A program made the position numbers and the translations under genes. This document shows, piece after piece, positions 43,608 to 52,846 of a DNA stretch of 64,000 bases. Source of the DNA: Sphingomonas sanxanigenens DSM 19645 = NX02 (lineage in GTDB: Bacteria; Pseudomonadota; Alphaproteobacteria; Sphingomonadales; Sphingomonadaceae); contig NZ_CP006644.1 in NCBI RefSeq assembly GCF_000512205.2, positions 1,854,520-1,918,519 of the forward strand, given 5' to 3'. Numbering within the stretch: position 1 is the stretch's first letter; every line of letters starts with the position of its first letter. The notes below the pieces were generated by a model, which saw nothing but the letters and a program-made list of their open reading frames with translations, searched no databases and was not told the DNA's origin.

Positions 43608-44036
43608 ATGACCTATCCCCTCGATCAGATCACCGCGCTTGCCAGGGCCAATGGCGAGCTCGTCCTCAAATTCGCCGAGATCGCCCGGACCGGGGGCGAG
43701 GACTATGCGCAGATCGGCAGCAAGGCGACGACACTGTTCGTCGATCAGTTGAAAGAGTTGAAGCCAGGAACCGTTCCTGCCTTCCGGAGCGACGGCTTCA
43801 CGAGCCTGCTTGGCGAGATGGAAAAGAGCCGGGAGGCCTCGATGAGCAAGATCAAGGCGGCCGTCGAGGCATGGCAGGGGAGCTGGAAAGACCTGCTCTC
43901 GCAGGCGACCGGTCCGCAGGAACTGACCGATAGCTTCCGGACGTGGTTCCAGCCTTCGGCACCGGTGGCCAAGCCCGAGAAAGCAAACGTGCCGCCGCCG
44001 GCGCCCGCGCCTGCAAAAGCGTCCGCGACAGCCTGA
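43608..44036 (+). CDS. Phasin-family PHB granule protein
   Basis: The 142-residue amphipathic helical protein matches the phasin family (DQITALARANGELVLKFAEIARTGGEDYAQIGSKAT-like opening, WQGSWKDLLSQAT later), with a Pro/Ala/Lys-rich tail. Phasins coat polyhydroxyalkanoate granules and control their size. It lies downstream of phaB and ends at a strong hairpin. Confidence 0.9.
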   Translation: MTYPLDQITALARANGELVLKFAEIARTGGEDYAQIGSKATTLFVDQLKELKPGTVPAFRSDGFTSLLGEMEKSREASMSKIKAAVEAWQGSWKDLLSQATGPQELTDSFRTWFQPSAPVAKPEKANVPPPAPAPAKASATA

Positions 44037-44057
44037 GGGCCGCAACTCACGGCGAAC

Positions 44058-44091
44058 ACGGCTCCCGCCCGGCCTTCTGGGCGGGAGCCGT
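44058..44091 (+). terminator. Strong hairpin after phasin gene
   Basis: ACGGCTCCCGCCC, loop GGCCTTCT, GGGCGGGAGCCGT forms a 13-bp perfect stem, 21 bases after the phasin stop. It separates the PHB genes from the exporter operon. Confidence 0.75.
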
Positions 44092-44126
44092 CTATCTGAA
44101 CTCCACCAGGAACATTGCGCGGCGAT

Positions 44127-45596
44127 ATGGCCATTCCAGAGATCACAAGGACCCGATACCGGTCGCCAGCCATAAGCGCGGCCTGTCTCACTGCGTCTAT
44201 GCTACTGGCCGGCTGCTCGTTCGCGCCGGCGCATGTCCGCCCTCCGCAGCCGGTTCCACAAACCTATGCGGCATCGGCACCCGGGTCGCCGTCCATCGCC
44301 CGCATCGGCTGGCATGATTTCTTCCGCGAGGAGCAGCTTCGCGCGCTGATCGCCGCAGCGCTCGAGAACAACCGCGATATCCGGATTGCCTCGGGGCGCA
44401 TCGCGGAAGCGCGGGCGGCGTGGCGGATCCAGGGATCGGCGCTCTACCCCCAGCTCGACGCCGTTGCCACTGGAACCCGGGCACGCACCCCCGCGGATCT
44501 GTCGATGACGGGCCAGGCAGTTACAGGCAACCAGATCTACGGCCAACTCAGCGCCGGTTGGGAGATCGACTTCTGGGGCCGGCTGCGCAATCTCAACGAG
44601 GCGGCGCGGGCGCAATATCTGGCGACGGAGGAAGCGCGGCGCGCGATCGCGACCGATCTCATCGCCCAGATCGCCAACGGTTATCTGCTCGAGCGCGAAT
44701 ATGAGGAGCGCGCCGTATTGGCGGTCCGCACGATCGCCACGCGCGAGGAATCGCTGCGGATCATGCGGCGGCGCTACGAAGTGGGCTCGGGCTCGAAACT
44801 GGAGATGACCCAGGCGCAAACCCTGCTGGCACAAGCGCAGACGGCGCTGCAGGCGCTCGATCAGGACCGTGACGTCAATCGCAATGCCCTCGCACTGCTG
44901 GTCGGGCGTCCGGTCGATATGCGGCCGGGGCCGCTCGGCCTCGCCGAAGTTGCGCCGGAGGTCGTACTTCCTCCGGGCTTGCCGTCGGAGCTTCTCGCCA
45001 ACCGGCCCGATATCGTGGCGGCGGAATATTCGCTGCGCGCCGCCAATGCGAATATCGGCGCCGCCCGCGCCGCCTTCTTTCCGAACATCAATCTGACCGG
45101 GACCTTCGGGACCGCAAGCAGCGAACTGGACGGCCTGTTCAAGAATGGCAGCCTTTCCTGGAACTTCTCTCCGACGATCAGCCTGCCGTTGTTCAACGCA
45201 GGCCGGCTGGCGGCCAACCTCGATGTGACGAAGGCCCGGCAGGTGATCGCCGTTGCCGACTACGAAAAGACGGTGCAGGCGGCGTTTCGCGATGTCTCGG
45301 ACGCGCTGGTCCGGCGCCGGCAACTCGGCCTCCAGATCGAAACGACGCGCGTCATGCTCGCTGCGCTTCAGGAACGCGCGCGGCTCGCCCAATTGCGCTT
45401 CGATAACGGGCGCTCGGCCTATCTTGAAGTCCTCGACGCGCAGCGGGACCTGTTCGACACCGAGCAGACGCTCGTCCAGCTCCGGCGCGCCGAGCTTGCG
45501 AGCGCCGTTGCACTCTATGCGGCGCTGGGTGGGGGCTTCCTGCAAAATCCAGCCTTCGACATCAACGCAGCCGAAACCGGGAATCCAGCACAATGA
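44127..45596 (+). CDS. NodT-family outer-membrane factor of an ABC exporter
   Basis: The product is 489 residues from ATG 44127, with a lipoprotein signal ending LLAGC. Both OEP domains are present (IGWHDFFREEQLRALIAAALENNRDIRIA and ANRPDIVAAEYSLRAANANIGAARAAFFP). It forms the outer-membrane duct. Its stop overlaps the start of the HlyD-type gene (ATGA 45593-45596), and an RbbA-type ATPase-permease and a second permease follow, so the four genes make a complete export system across both membranes. Confidence 0.93.
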   Translation: MAIPEITRTRYRSPAISAACLTASMLLAGCSFAPAHVRPPQPVPQTYAASAPGSPSIARIGWHDFFREEQLRALIAAALENNRDIRIASGRIAEARAAWRIQGSALYPQLDAVATGTRARTPADLSMTGQAVTGNQIYGQLSAGWEIDFWGRLRNLNEAARAQYLATEEARRAIATDLIAQIANGYLLEREYEERAVLAVRTIATREESLRIMRRRYEVGSGSKLEMTQAQTLLAQAQTALQALDQDRDVNRNALALLVGRPVDMRPGPLGLAEVAPEVVLPPGLPSELLANRPDIVAAEYSLRAANANIGAARAAFFPNINLTGTFGTASSELDGLFKNGSLSWNFSPTISLPLFNAGRLAANLDVTKARQVIAVADYEKTVQAAFRDVSDALVRRRQLGLQIETTRVMLAALQERARLAQLRFDNGRSAYLEVLDAQRDLFDTEQTLVQLRRAELASAVALYAALGGGFLQNPAFDINAAETGNPAQ

Positions 45597-46666
45597 CGAC
45601 GCCTTGGAAGACGTGGATTATCAGGGGCGCCATCGCCGCGGCGGTTGGCGTGGCGGCCTTCATCCTGTGGCTGGCGCTCAAGCCGAGCGACCTGCCCGAC
45701 GGTATCGTCGGCGGCAACGGCCGGATCGAGGCGATCGAGATCGATGTCTCGGCCAAGACTCCCGGGCGCATCCGCGACATCGTCGCCGACGAGGGCGACT
45801 TCGTGAAGGCGGGACAGATCGTCGCCCACATGGACACCGATGTCCTCAACGCCCAGCGCTCGGAGGCGCAGGCCCAGCTTGCCCAGGCCATCAACGCGAT
45901 TCTGGTCGCCCAAAGCCAGGTGTCGCAGCGCCAGAGCGAGCGCGCCGCCGCGCTCGCCGCCGTGCGGCAGCGCGAGGCCGAACTCAATGCCGCGCGCAAG
46001 CGGTTCGCTCGCTCGGAGACGCTGGCGCGCGAGGGCGCGACCGCCGCGCAGGAGCGCGACGACGATCAGGCGCAAGTCGAAGGAGCGACCGCGGCGGTCG
46101 AGGCGGCGCGCGCGCAAATGGCGTCGGTCGATGCGGCCATCGGCACCGCGCGCAGCCAGGTGATCGGCGCGCGCTCGAACGTCGACGCGGCGCGCGCGAC
46201 GATCGAGCGGATCGAGGCCGATATTCGCGACAGCGCCCTGCGCGCGCCGGCTGGGGGAAGGGTCCAGTATCGCGTGGCCCAGCCGGGCGAGGTCGTCGCC
46301 GGCGGCGGGAGGGTGCTCAACCTCGTCAATCTCGGCGACGTCTACATGACCTTCTTCCTGCCTGAGACGGTAGCGGGACGCGTGGCGCTGGGGAGCGACG
46401 TGCGGATCGTGCTGGATGCCGCGCCCGACTTCGTGATCCCCGCCAAAGTCTCGTTCGTCGCCGATGTCGCCCAGTTCACGCCCAAGACGGTGGAGACGAC
46501 AAGCGAGCGGCAGAAGCTGATGTTTCGGGTGAAGGCGCGGATCGATCCCGCCTTGCTCGATCGCCACATCTCCCAGGTCAAGACCGGGCTTCCCGGCATG
46601 GCCTATGTCCGCATCGACCGCAGCACCCAGTGGCCGGCGAAGCTGACCGTAAACGTGCCGCGATGA
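45593..46666 (+). CDS. HlyD-family periplasmic adaptor (YhiI-like)
   Basis: The 357-residue adaptor has one N-terminal membrane anchor ([16 protein letters not shown]), a lipoyl half ([39 protein letters not shown]), a long helical hairpin, the second lipoyl half ([32 protein letters not shown]) and a beta-barrel. The arrangement matches YhiI of the E. coli yhiI-rbbA-yhhJ cluster. It overlaps both neighbouring genes by four bases. Confidence 0.93.
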   Translation: MTTPWKTWIIRGAIAAAVGVAAFILWLALKPSDLPDGIVGGNGRIEAIEIDVSAKTPGRIRDIVADEGDFVKAGQIVAHMDTDVLNAQRSEAQAQLAQAINAILVAQSQVSQRQSERAAALAAVRQREAELNAARKRFARSETLAREGATAAQERDDDQAQVEGATAAVEAARAQMASVDAAIGTARSQVIGARSNVDAARATIERIEADIRDSALRAPAGGRVQYRVAQPGEVVAGGGRVLNLVNLGDVYMTFFLPETVAGRVALGSDVRIVLDAAPDFVIPAKVSFVADVAQFTPKTVETTSERQKLMFRVKARIDPALLDRHISQVKTGLPGMAYVRIDRSTQWPAKLTVNVPR

Positions 46667-49434
46667 TCACGCCCGGCATGCCGGAAAGCGCCGTGCCGGC
46701 GATGGCAGCCCGTCTTTCGGGCGTAAGCCTGGATTATGGCAAGACGCGGGCGCTCGATGGCATCGAGCTCGAGATTCCCGCCGGCAGGATGGTGGCGCTG
46801 ATCGGCCCCGATGGGGTGGGCAAGTCCACCCTGTTCTCGCTGATCGCCGGCGCGCGCGCGATCCAGCAGGGCAACATCGAGGTGCTCGGCGGCGACATGG
46901 CGGATAGGACGCATCGCGAAGCGGTTTGCCCTCGCATCGCCTATATGCCGCAGGGTCTGGGCAAGAACCTCTATCCGACTTTGTCCGTTGACGAGAATCT
47001 GGAATTTTTCGCGCGCCTGTTCGGGCAGGATGCACAGGAACGCGAGCGGCGGATCACAGAGCTTACGGAGAGCACCGGCCTTGCGCCGTTTCGCAAACGT
47101 CCTGCCGGCAAGCTTTCGGGCGGAATGAAACAAAAGCTGGGGCTATGCTGTGCCCTCATCCACGACCCCGATTTCCTGCTGCTCGATGAGCCGACCACGG
47201 GCGTCGATCCGCTGTCACGCGCGCAGTTCTGGGACCTGATCGACCGCATCCGGGGCGACCGGCCGCATATGAGCGTGCTGGTCGCCACCGCCTATATGGA
47301 GGAGGCCGCGCGGTTCGACTGGCTGGTGGCGATGGATGCCGGGCAAATCCTCGCCATCGGCACGCCCACGGACTTCTATCGACGCACCGGCACGGACCAG
47401 CTGGAACAGGCGTTCATCGCTCTGCTGCCCGAGGAACGGCGGCGCGGTCACAAGCCGGTGACGATCCCGCCGCGCAGCGACGGGGGCGAGGCCGAGATCG
47501 CCATCGAGGCCAGTGGACTCACCATGCGCTTTGGCGATTTTACCGCTGTCGATCATGTCGATTTCCGGATCGAACGCGGCGAGATCTTCGGTTTCCTGGG
47601 GTCGAACGGCTGCGGCAAGTCGACGACGATGAAGATGCTGACCGGCCTGCTCAAGGCGAGCGAGGGCGAGGCCTGGCTGTTCGGGAGCAAGGTCGAGAAT
47701 GACGACATGGCGACGCGCCAGCGGGTCGGTTACATGTCGCAGGCCTTCTCGCTCTATTCCGAACTCACCGTCAGGCAGAATCTCGAGCTGCATGCGCAGC
47801 TCTTCCACGTGCCCACCGCCCAGATCCCCGCGCGGATCGAAGAGATGGCCGAGCGGTTCGGCCTGGCCGATATCATGAACGCGCTGCCCGACGCCCTCCC
47901 GCTCGGACAGCGGCAGCGCCTCAGTCTGGCGGTGGCGATGATCCATAAGCCCGAGATGTTGATCCTCGACGAACCGACCTCAGGCGTGGATCCGATCGCG
48001 CGCGACCAGTTCTGGCAGATGATGATCGACCTGTCGCGGGGCGACAAGGTGACGATCTTCATATCCACGCATTTCATGAACGAGGCCGAGCGTTGCGACC
48101 GGATTTCGCTGATGCACGCCGGCAAGGTGCTCGTCAGCGACACGCCGGCGGCGATCGTCGCAAAGCGCGGCAGCAAGAATCTCGAGGACGCGTTCATCAG
48201 CCATCTGGAAGACGCGGCCGGCAGGGACGAAAGGGTAGGGACGCGAACGGCGGCGCCAGTGCCGGCCGCCGGGAGCATGGCTCAGTCCGGTTCGTCCTTT
48301 ACCCGCACCTTCAGCCGCCGGCGCATGATGAGCTATTCCCGGCGCGAGGCGCTGGAGTTGCGCCGCGATCCGATCCGCGCCACGCTCGCCCTGTTGGGAA
48401 GCGTATTGCTCATGTTCATCATGGGCTATGGGATCAGCATGGACGTGGAGGATCTGCCCTTTGCGGTCCTCGACCGCGACGGCACGACCACCAGCCAGAA
48501 CTATGCGCTCAACCTCGCCGGGTCGCGCTATTTCGTCGAACGTCCGCCGATCACCGACTATGCGCAGCTCGACCGGCGCATGCGCGACGGGGAGCTCAGC
48601 GTCGCGATCGAGCTCCCACCCAACTTCGCGCGCGATCTGAGACGCGGCACGCCGGTGCAGATCGGCGTGTGGATCGACGGCGCCATGCCGCAGCGTGCCG
48701 AGACCGTGCAGGGCTATATCCAGGCGATGCACGCCCAATGGCTGGGAGAAATGGCGACGCAGGAATTGGGGGCGAAGCCCTCGGGCGGTCTCATCAACAT
48801 CGAGATGCGCTATCGCTACAATCCCGACGTCAAGAGCCTGGTCGCGATCGCTCCGGCGGTCATCCCGATCCTGCTGCTGCTGTTTCCGGCGATGCTGACG
48901 GCACTCAGCGTCGTGCGCGAGAAGGAGCTCGGCTCGATCATCAACTTCTATGTCACGCCGATCACGCGGATCGAGTTCCTGCTGGGCAAGCAGTTGCCCT
49001 ATGTCGCGCTTGCCATGCTCAACTATGTCCTGCTGGTGCTCCTGGCGTTGCTCGTCTTTCGCGTGCCGATCACCGGCAACCTGCTGGCGATGACGGTGGC
49101 GGCCTTGTTCTACACTATGTCCGCGACCGCGATCGGGCTGCTCTTCTCGATCTTCATGCGCAGCCAGATCGCCGCGTTGTTCGCGACCGCGATCGGCACC
49201 ATCCTCCCGGCGGTTCAATTTTCCGGGTTGATCAACCCGGTATCCTCGCTTGAGGGCGTCGGTGCATTTGTCGGCACGATCTTTCCGACCACCTATTTCG
49301 TCACCATCTGCCGGGGCGTCTTCTCGAAGGGGCTGGGCTTTGGCGATCTCGGCCAGCCGCTGCTGGCATTGGCCGTAGCTGTGCCGGTGCTGCTCGCGCT
49401 GTCCGTCGCGCTCCTCAAGAAGCAGGAGGCCTAG
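46663..49434 (+). CDS. rbbA: RbbA-type fused ABC ATPase-ATPase-permease
   Basis: From ATG 46663 (overlapping the adaptor stop) the product is 923 residues. The first ATPase has [17 protein letters not shown] and DEPTTGVDP, but Tyr in place of the switch His (VATAYMEEA), as in E. coli RbbA. The second has GSNGCGKST, the altered signature [19 protein letters not shown] and a normal [13 protein letters not shown]. An ABC2-type permease with six helices fills the last 380 residues. RbbA was described as ribosome-associated, but the operon context here argues for an exporter. Its substrate is unknown. Confidence 0.93.
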   Translation: MITPGMPESAVPAMAARLSGVSLDYGKTRALDGIELEIPAGRMVALIGPDGVGKSTLFSLIAGARAIQQGNIEVLGGDMADRTHREAVCPRIAYMPQGLGKNLYPTLSVDENLEFFARLFGQDAQERERRITELTESTGLAPFRKRPAGKLSGGMKQKLGLCCALIHDPDFLLLDEPTTGVDPLSRAQFWDLIDRIRGDRPHMSVLVATAYMEEAARFDWLVAMDAGQILAIGTPTDFYRRTGTDQLEQAFIALLPEERRRGHKPVTIPPRSDGGEAEIAIEASGLTMRFGDFTAVDHVDFRIERGEIFGFLGSNGCGKSTTMKMLTGLLKASEGEAWLFGSKVENDDMATRQRVGYMSQAFSLYSELTVRQNLELHAQLFHVPTAQIPARIEEMAERFGLADIMNALPDALPLGQRQRLSLAVAMIHKPEMLILDEPTSGVDPIARDQFWQMMIDLSRGDKVTIFISTHFMNEAERCDRISLMHAGKVLVSDTPAAIVAKRGSKNLEDAFISHLEDAAGRDERVGTRTAAPVPAAGSMAQSGSSFTRTFSRRRMMSYSRREALELRRDPIRATLALLGSVLLMFIMGYGISMDVEDLPFAVLDRDGTTTSQNYALNLAGSRYFVERPPITDYAQLDRRMRDGELSVAIELPPNFARDLRRGTPVQIGVWIDGAMPQRAETVQGYIQAMHAQWLGEMATQELGAKPSGGLINIEMRYRYNPDVKSLVAIAPAVIPILLLLFPAMLTALSVVREKELGSIINFYVTPITRIEFLLGKQLPYVALAMLNYVLLVLLALLVFRVPITGNLLAMTVAALFYTMSATAIGLLFSIFMRSQIAALFATAIGTILPAVQFSGLINPVSSLEGVGAFVGTIFPTTYFVTICRGVFSKGLGFGDLGQPLLALAVAVPVLLALSVALLKKQEA

Positions 49435-49435
49435 A

Positions 49436-50560
49436 ATGCGGCACACGGCCAATATCCTCCGCCTCGGGATCAAGGAACTGCGCAGCCTGTGGCGCGATCC
49501 GATGATGCTGGTGCTGATCGCCTATGCCTTTTCGCTCGGCATCTACGTGGCGGCTTCCGCCATGCCAGAGACCTTGCACAAGGCGCCGATCGCGATCGTC
49601 GACGAGGACCAGTCGCCGCTGTCGAACCGGATCACCGGGGCCTTTTATCCCCCGCACTTCACCAAGCCTGCATTGATTCCTCTGGGCGAGGTCGATCCGG
49701 CCATGGATGCCGGACGCTACACCTTCGCGCTCGACCTGCCGCCCGATTTCCAGCGCGACGTGCTCGCCGGCCGCCAGCCGACCGTTCAGCTCAACATCGA
49801 TGCCACGCGGATGAGCCAGGCCTTCACCGGCGGCGGCTACATCCAGCAGATCGTCCAGGGCGAGGTCTCGGAGTTCATGCGGGGTACGCGGGCGACAGCA
49901 CCACCGCCCGTCGACCTGGCCCTGCGCGCCCGTTTCAACCCGACGCTGGCGCAGAGTTGGTTCGGGTCGGTAATGGAGATCATCAACAACGTCACCATGC
50001 TCTCGATCGTACTGACCGGCGCCGCGCTGATCCGGGAGCGCGAGCATGGCACGATCGAGCATCTGCTGGTGATGCCGGTCACGCCGTTCGAAATCATGGC
50101 GAGCAAGGTCTGGGCGATGGGGCTCGTCGTGCTTGTCGCCTGCGCCTTCGCGCTTCTTTTCGTGATCGAAGGGATATTGAAGGTTCCCATCGAGGGATCG
50201 ATCCCGCTCTTTCTCCTCGGGGCTGGGCTTCACCTGTTCGCGACCACGTCGATGGGCATCTTCATGGGTACGATCGCGCGGTCCATGCCGCAGTTCGGGC
50301 TGCTGCTGATGCTCGTGCTACTGCCGCTCCAGATGCTCTCGGGCGGCACGACACCGCGCGAGAGCATGCCCGAGATCGTGCAGACCGTGATGCTCGCCGC
50401 GCCCACCACCCACTTCGTCAAGATGGCGCAATCGATCCTCTATCGCGGCGCCGGGCTCGACGTGGTCTGGCCGCAATTCCTGGCGATCATTGCGATCGGC
50501 GCGGTGTTCTTCCTGATCGCGCTTTCGCGGTTCCGCAAGACGATCGGAACGATGGCATAA
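49436..50560 (+). CDS. ABC-2 type permease (YhhJ-like)
   Basis: The 374-residue membrane protein has one N-terminal helix, a large periplasmic domain (residues about 45-170) and five C-terminal helices, with the family segment LIREREHGTIEHLLVMPVTPFEIMASKVWAMGLVV. It starts one base after the RbbA stop and would pair with the RbbA permease half to form a heterodimeric channel. The operon probably ends here or reads on into the small membrane protein at 50,652. Confidence 0.93.
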   Translation: MRHTANILRLGIKELRSLWRDPMMLVLIAYAFSLGIYVAASAMPETLHKAPIAIVDEDQSPLSNRITGAFYPPHFTKPALIPLGEVDPAMDAGRYTFALDLPPDFQRDVLAGRQPTVQLNIDATRMSQAFTGGGYIQQIVQGEVSEFMRGTRATAPPPVDLALRARFNPTLAQSWFGSVMEIINNVTMLSIVLTGAALIREREHGTIEHLLVMPVTPFEIMASKVWAMGLVVLVACAFALLFVIEGILKVPIEGSIPLFLLGAGLHLFATTSMGIFMGTIARSMPQFGLLLMLVLLPLQMLSGGTTPRESMPEIVQTVMLAAPTTHFVKMAQSILYRGAGLDVVWPQFLAIIAIGAVFFLIALSRFRKTIGTMA

Positions 50561-50651
50561 GCGGGCATAGGATGGCCGGCTCAGTAACACTACCAATATG
50601 CCCGTCGACGCGGCTGCGCGAAACATTTCTCATCACATAGGAGGAATTGCC

Positions 50652-50765
50652 ATGCACGCCCTGGACAGAATTCGTCAGTCGATCGATGTCATTTTCCTGT
50701 ATGGATTGACGGCAGGTCTGATGATGGCGATCGCCGCCATCATCATGGCGAAGCTTCCTGAATGA
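50652..50765 (+). CDS. 37-residue single-pass membrane peptide
   Basis: ATG 50652 has an ideal AGGAGGAA ribosome-binding site six bases upstream. The peptide starts MHALDRIRQSIDVIFLYG, continues through one hydrophobic helix with a Met/Ala/Ile-rich core (LMMAIAAIIMA) and ends KLPE. Its stop overlaps the start of the lipoprotein gene (ATGA 50762-50765), which argues for translation. No family is recognised. The basic N-terminal segment and single helix are like those of small regulators of membrane transporters, but this is inference. Confidence 0.7.
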   Translation: MHALDRIRQSIDVIFLYGLTAGLMMAIAAIIMAKLPE

Positions 50766-51385
50766 AAAGGAAGCCGCGTCTTCAATGTATCGCACCGCTT
50801 GTCCTGAGTGCCTTGCTTGGGCTTTCGGCGTGCACCGCCGCCCAGGCGGCACCCGCCGCCGCCAGAGCGACCGTCCCGGCGGGCTTCCGCCTCGATCCCG
50901 ACGGAACGCTGGTGCATGAGGGAAGCGGTACACGCTTTCCACATATACTCGCCGGATTCACGCGCGTGGCGGAGCAAGGATATGATCCCAGCGGCCAGTA
51001 TGTTTCCGTCGAATATCACTCGCCAGTGCATGGCGCGGCGATCGTCGCGCGCATCTCGCTTGTTCACATCGAGCAAATGTCGGCGAAGGAGCATTATACG
51101 ATCATGAAAGGGCAAGTGCGCGGCTATTTCGATGAAAGTACGCCGCTGACCGAGGGGCAGGTCGTTCTTCCAGACGTACCAGAGGATTCCGTGTGGCGCG
51201 GGCGCTTCCGTGGCGTCCGCGAAGGCGTCCGCTTTGAATTCAGCCTCACGACGGTCGATCTCGGCTATTGGGGCGCCCGTGTCGCGACAGCCTATCCCGA
51301 GGCCGATCATGTAGAAGCCGAACAGCGGCTGGACGCATTGATCGGTCGATTGCGGGCGTTGGCGCCGTCTGTGAAGCCGGAATAG
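50762..51385 (+). CDS. Hypothetical lipoprotein
   Basis: The 207-residue product has a lipoprotein signal (SALLGLSAC), placing it in the periplasm or outer membrane. The mature part is not recognised; it has alternating beta-like segments (HGAAIVARISLVHIEQM, GVRFEFSLTTVDLGYWGARVATAYP) and no obvious catalytic motif. It is coupled to the 37-residue membrane peptide by a four-base overlap. It may be an accessory of the exporter encoded just upstream. Confidence 0.8.
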   Translation: MKRKPRLQCIAPLVLSALLGLSACTAAQAAPAAARATVPAGFRLDPDGTLVHEGSGTRFPHILAGFTRVAEQGYDPSGQYVSVEYHSPVHGAAIVARISLVHIEQMSAKEHYTIMKGQVRGYFDESTPLTEGQVVLPDVPEDSVWRGRFRGVREGVRFEFSLTTVDLGYWGARVATAYPEADHVEAEQRLDALIGRLRALAPSVKPE

Positions 51386-51406
51386 GGACGGTCTCATCCA
51401 AGGCCG

Positions 51407-51640
51407 TTGCCGCTCGTCACCTGGCTCCTCGGGGCCGCCGAATTCGCGGACGAACTCTCCCGCCAGGCGGGTAAGACGGTCATATTTCGCAACCTGAGCG
51501 AGGCCGACGACAAAGCGGCGCTGGTTGGCACGGGCCTGTCCGAGGCGGTGGCGGCAATGCTTGCCCAGTCGGATGCCGCGGCCGGACAGGGCGCAACGAC
51601 GCCATTGAAGGATGCGATTGCCGCGGCACTGGCTTGTTGA
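51407..51640 (+). pseudogene. Remnant of an NmrA-type SDR/quinone oxidoreductase
   Basis: The frame encodes GAAEFADELSRQAGKTVIFRNLSEADDKAAL-like sequence and then GLSEAVAAMLAQSDAAAGQG, the C-terminal signature of NmrA-family NAD(P)-binding proteins, but it lacks the nucleotide-binding N-terminal part. It also appears to lack an internal segment before TTPLKDAIAAAL. Only about a quarter of a normal protein remains, so it is a fragment even though a start codon is present. Confidence 0.65.
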
Positions 51641-51657
51641 ACGCCGCGCGCCGGCGG

Positions 51658-52176
51658 TCAAACGGGGCGCAGCTTCTTCCTGACCAGGACCAGGGTCGAG
51701 TCCCCGGGATATTCTTCCACCGAGAATCCCATGTCGCGCTCGAGTCCGATTGCAGCGGTATTGGCGCGGCTCTCGATTGACTCGATTGTCGATAGCCCTC
51801 GCGCTTCGGCCTCATCGGCCATGAAAGAGAGCAGTGTCCATCCGACGCCTCTGTGCCGATAGTCCGCGTCAACCGAGATTGCTATCTCGCCCCGCTCGCC
51901 CGCTGCATCGGATACGAGCATCGCGCTTGCAATTGCGGCGCTGCTCTCGGCATCGAACGCAAGATAGCTTACTGCGTTGCCGTCATCGATCGGCGTCAGG
52001 GCCCGGAGTTGCTCCGGCCCGATTTCGTTCAATCCAGACAGGAACCGGAAGCGCAGATCTTCATGGCTCACATGGTGGAACAAATGCTTCAAAGTCGCCT
52101 CGTCGTGTGTGTCTGCGGGTCTCACCAGCAACTTGAGTCCGCTGCGCGTGACCAGCGAGGTTGGGTTATCGCTCAT
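51658..52176 (-). CDS. GNAT-family N-acetyltransferase
   Basis: The product is 172 residues from ATG 52176, with GGAAAGG upstream. The GNAT fold is shown by LKLLVRPADTHDEATLKHLF and the acetyl-CoA loop ISVDADYRHRGVGWTLLSFMADEA (the Q/R-x-x-G-x-G/A pattern reads RHRGVG). The substrate is unknown; the FRFLSG segment also occurs in the acetyltransferase domain of acyl-CoA synthetase-type (Pat-like) proteins. The gene overlaps the end of the Mla-associated lipoprotein gene by 11 bases and so is the last gene of that operon. Confidence 0.88.
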   Translation of the reverse strand: MSDNPTSLVTRSGLKLLVRPADTHDEATLKHLFHHVSHEDLRFRFLSGLNEIGPEQLRALTPIDDGNAVSYLAFDAESSAAIASAMLVSDAAGERGEIAISVDADYRHRGVGWTLLSFMADEAEARGLSTIESIESRANTAAIGLERDMGFSVEEYPGDSTLVLVRKKLRPV

Positions 52177-52846
52177 CGTTCTGACCTTTCCGAGTTTTTG
52201 CATCCATGCTGTCGGTGCATGACGTCTGCGCGCTCCGGTCGGCGATGGATGCCGCATAGCGGACAGCCGCCCGATTGAACGCGGCTACTATTCCGGTCGT
52301 GCTGTTCGTCATAGCGGGTTCCTCGACCGACAACCGACAGGACGCGACAGGCTGCCGGTCATCGAGGTCGAACAAAGTCATGCCACCGGCGACGAGGACC
52401 GTAGGCGGAGCCTTTTGATCTCCTTCGCCATGGTAACGCGCTTCGAAGCGGTCGACGGTGACCTGCAAGGCCTGTGATGCTCCCGCCGCGTTCCTCGGCG
52501 CTGCCAGCCGGATGCCTGGCGCGCGCGTCTCGAACTGCCGCTCGAGGGTCTGGGCGAACAGGTCGGGCACGGAAGCCACCCAGCGGGCATCCTTGATGTA
52601 GAGGGCGCGCTCGCCGCGCGTCGTCAGGATGCGATCGCCCTCGATCTCGGGCGCGAACCGCGATCGCAGCAACGTCAGCGTCCGGCGCGGAACCGGGTAT
52701 CGCGCGGAAGGGGCATCAGCACGCTCGACTACGCCGAAGCGAAAGAGATCGTCCCGTCTGCCGCCACCCAGCAGGCTGCCGCAGCTGCCCAGCAGCGATG
52801 CCCCCAGCAAGAGCACCAACGTCCGATTGCCTGGAGAAAAAATCAT
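52166..52846 (-). CDS. Auxiliary lipoprotein of Mla-type transporter (PqiC/ABC_trans_aux family)
   Basis: The 226-residue lipoprotein (signal ending LLGSC) has the ABC-type transport auxiliary domain: RTLTLLRSRFAPEIEGDRILTTRGERALYIKDARWVASVPDLFAQTLERQFE. Such lipoproteins accompany MCE/MlaD systems and probably sit at the outer membrane. Its start overlaps the mlaD stop by four bases. Confidence 0.9.
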   Translation of the reverse strand: MIFSPGNRTLVLLLGASLLGSCGSLLGGGRRDDLFRFGVVERADAPSARYPVPRRTLTLLRSRFAPEIEGDRILTTRGERALYIKDARWVASVPDLFAQTLERQFETRAPGIRLAAPRNAAGASQALQVTVDRFEARYHGEGDQKAPPTVLVAGGMTLFDLDDRQPVASCRLSVEEPAMTNSTTGIVAAFNRAAVRYAASIADRSAQTSCTDSMDAKTRKGQNDER

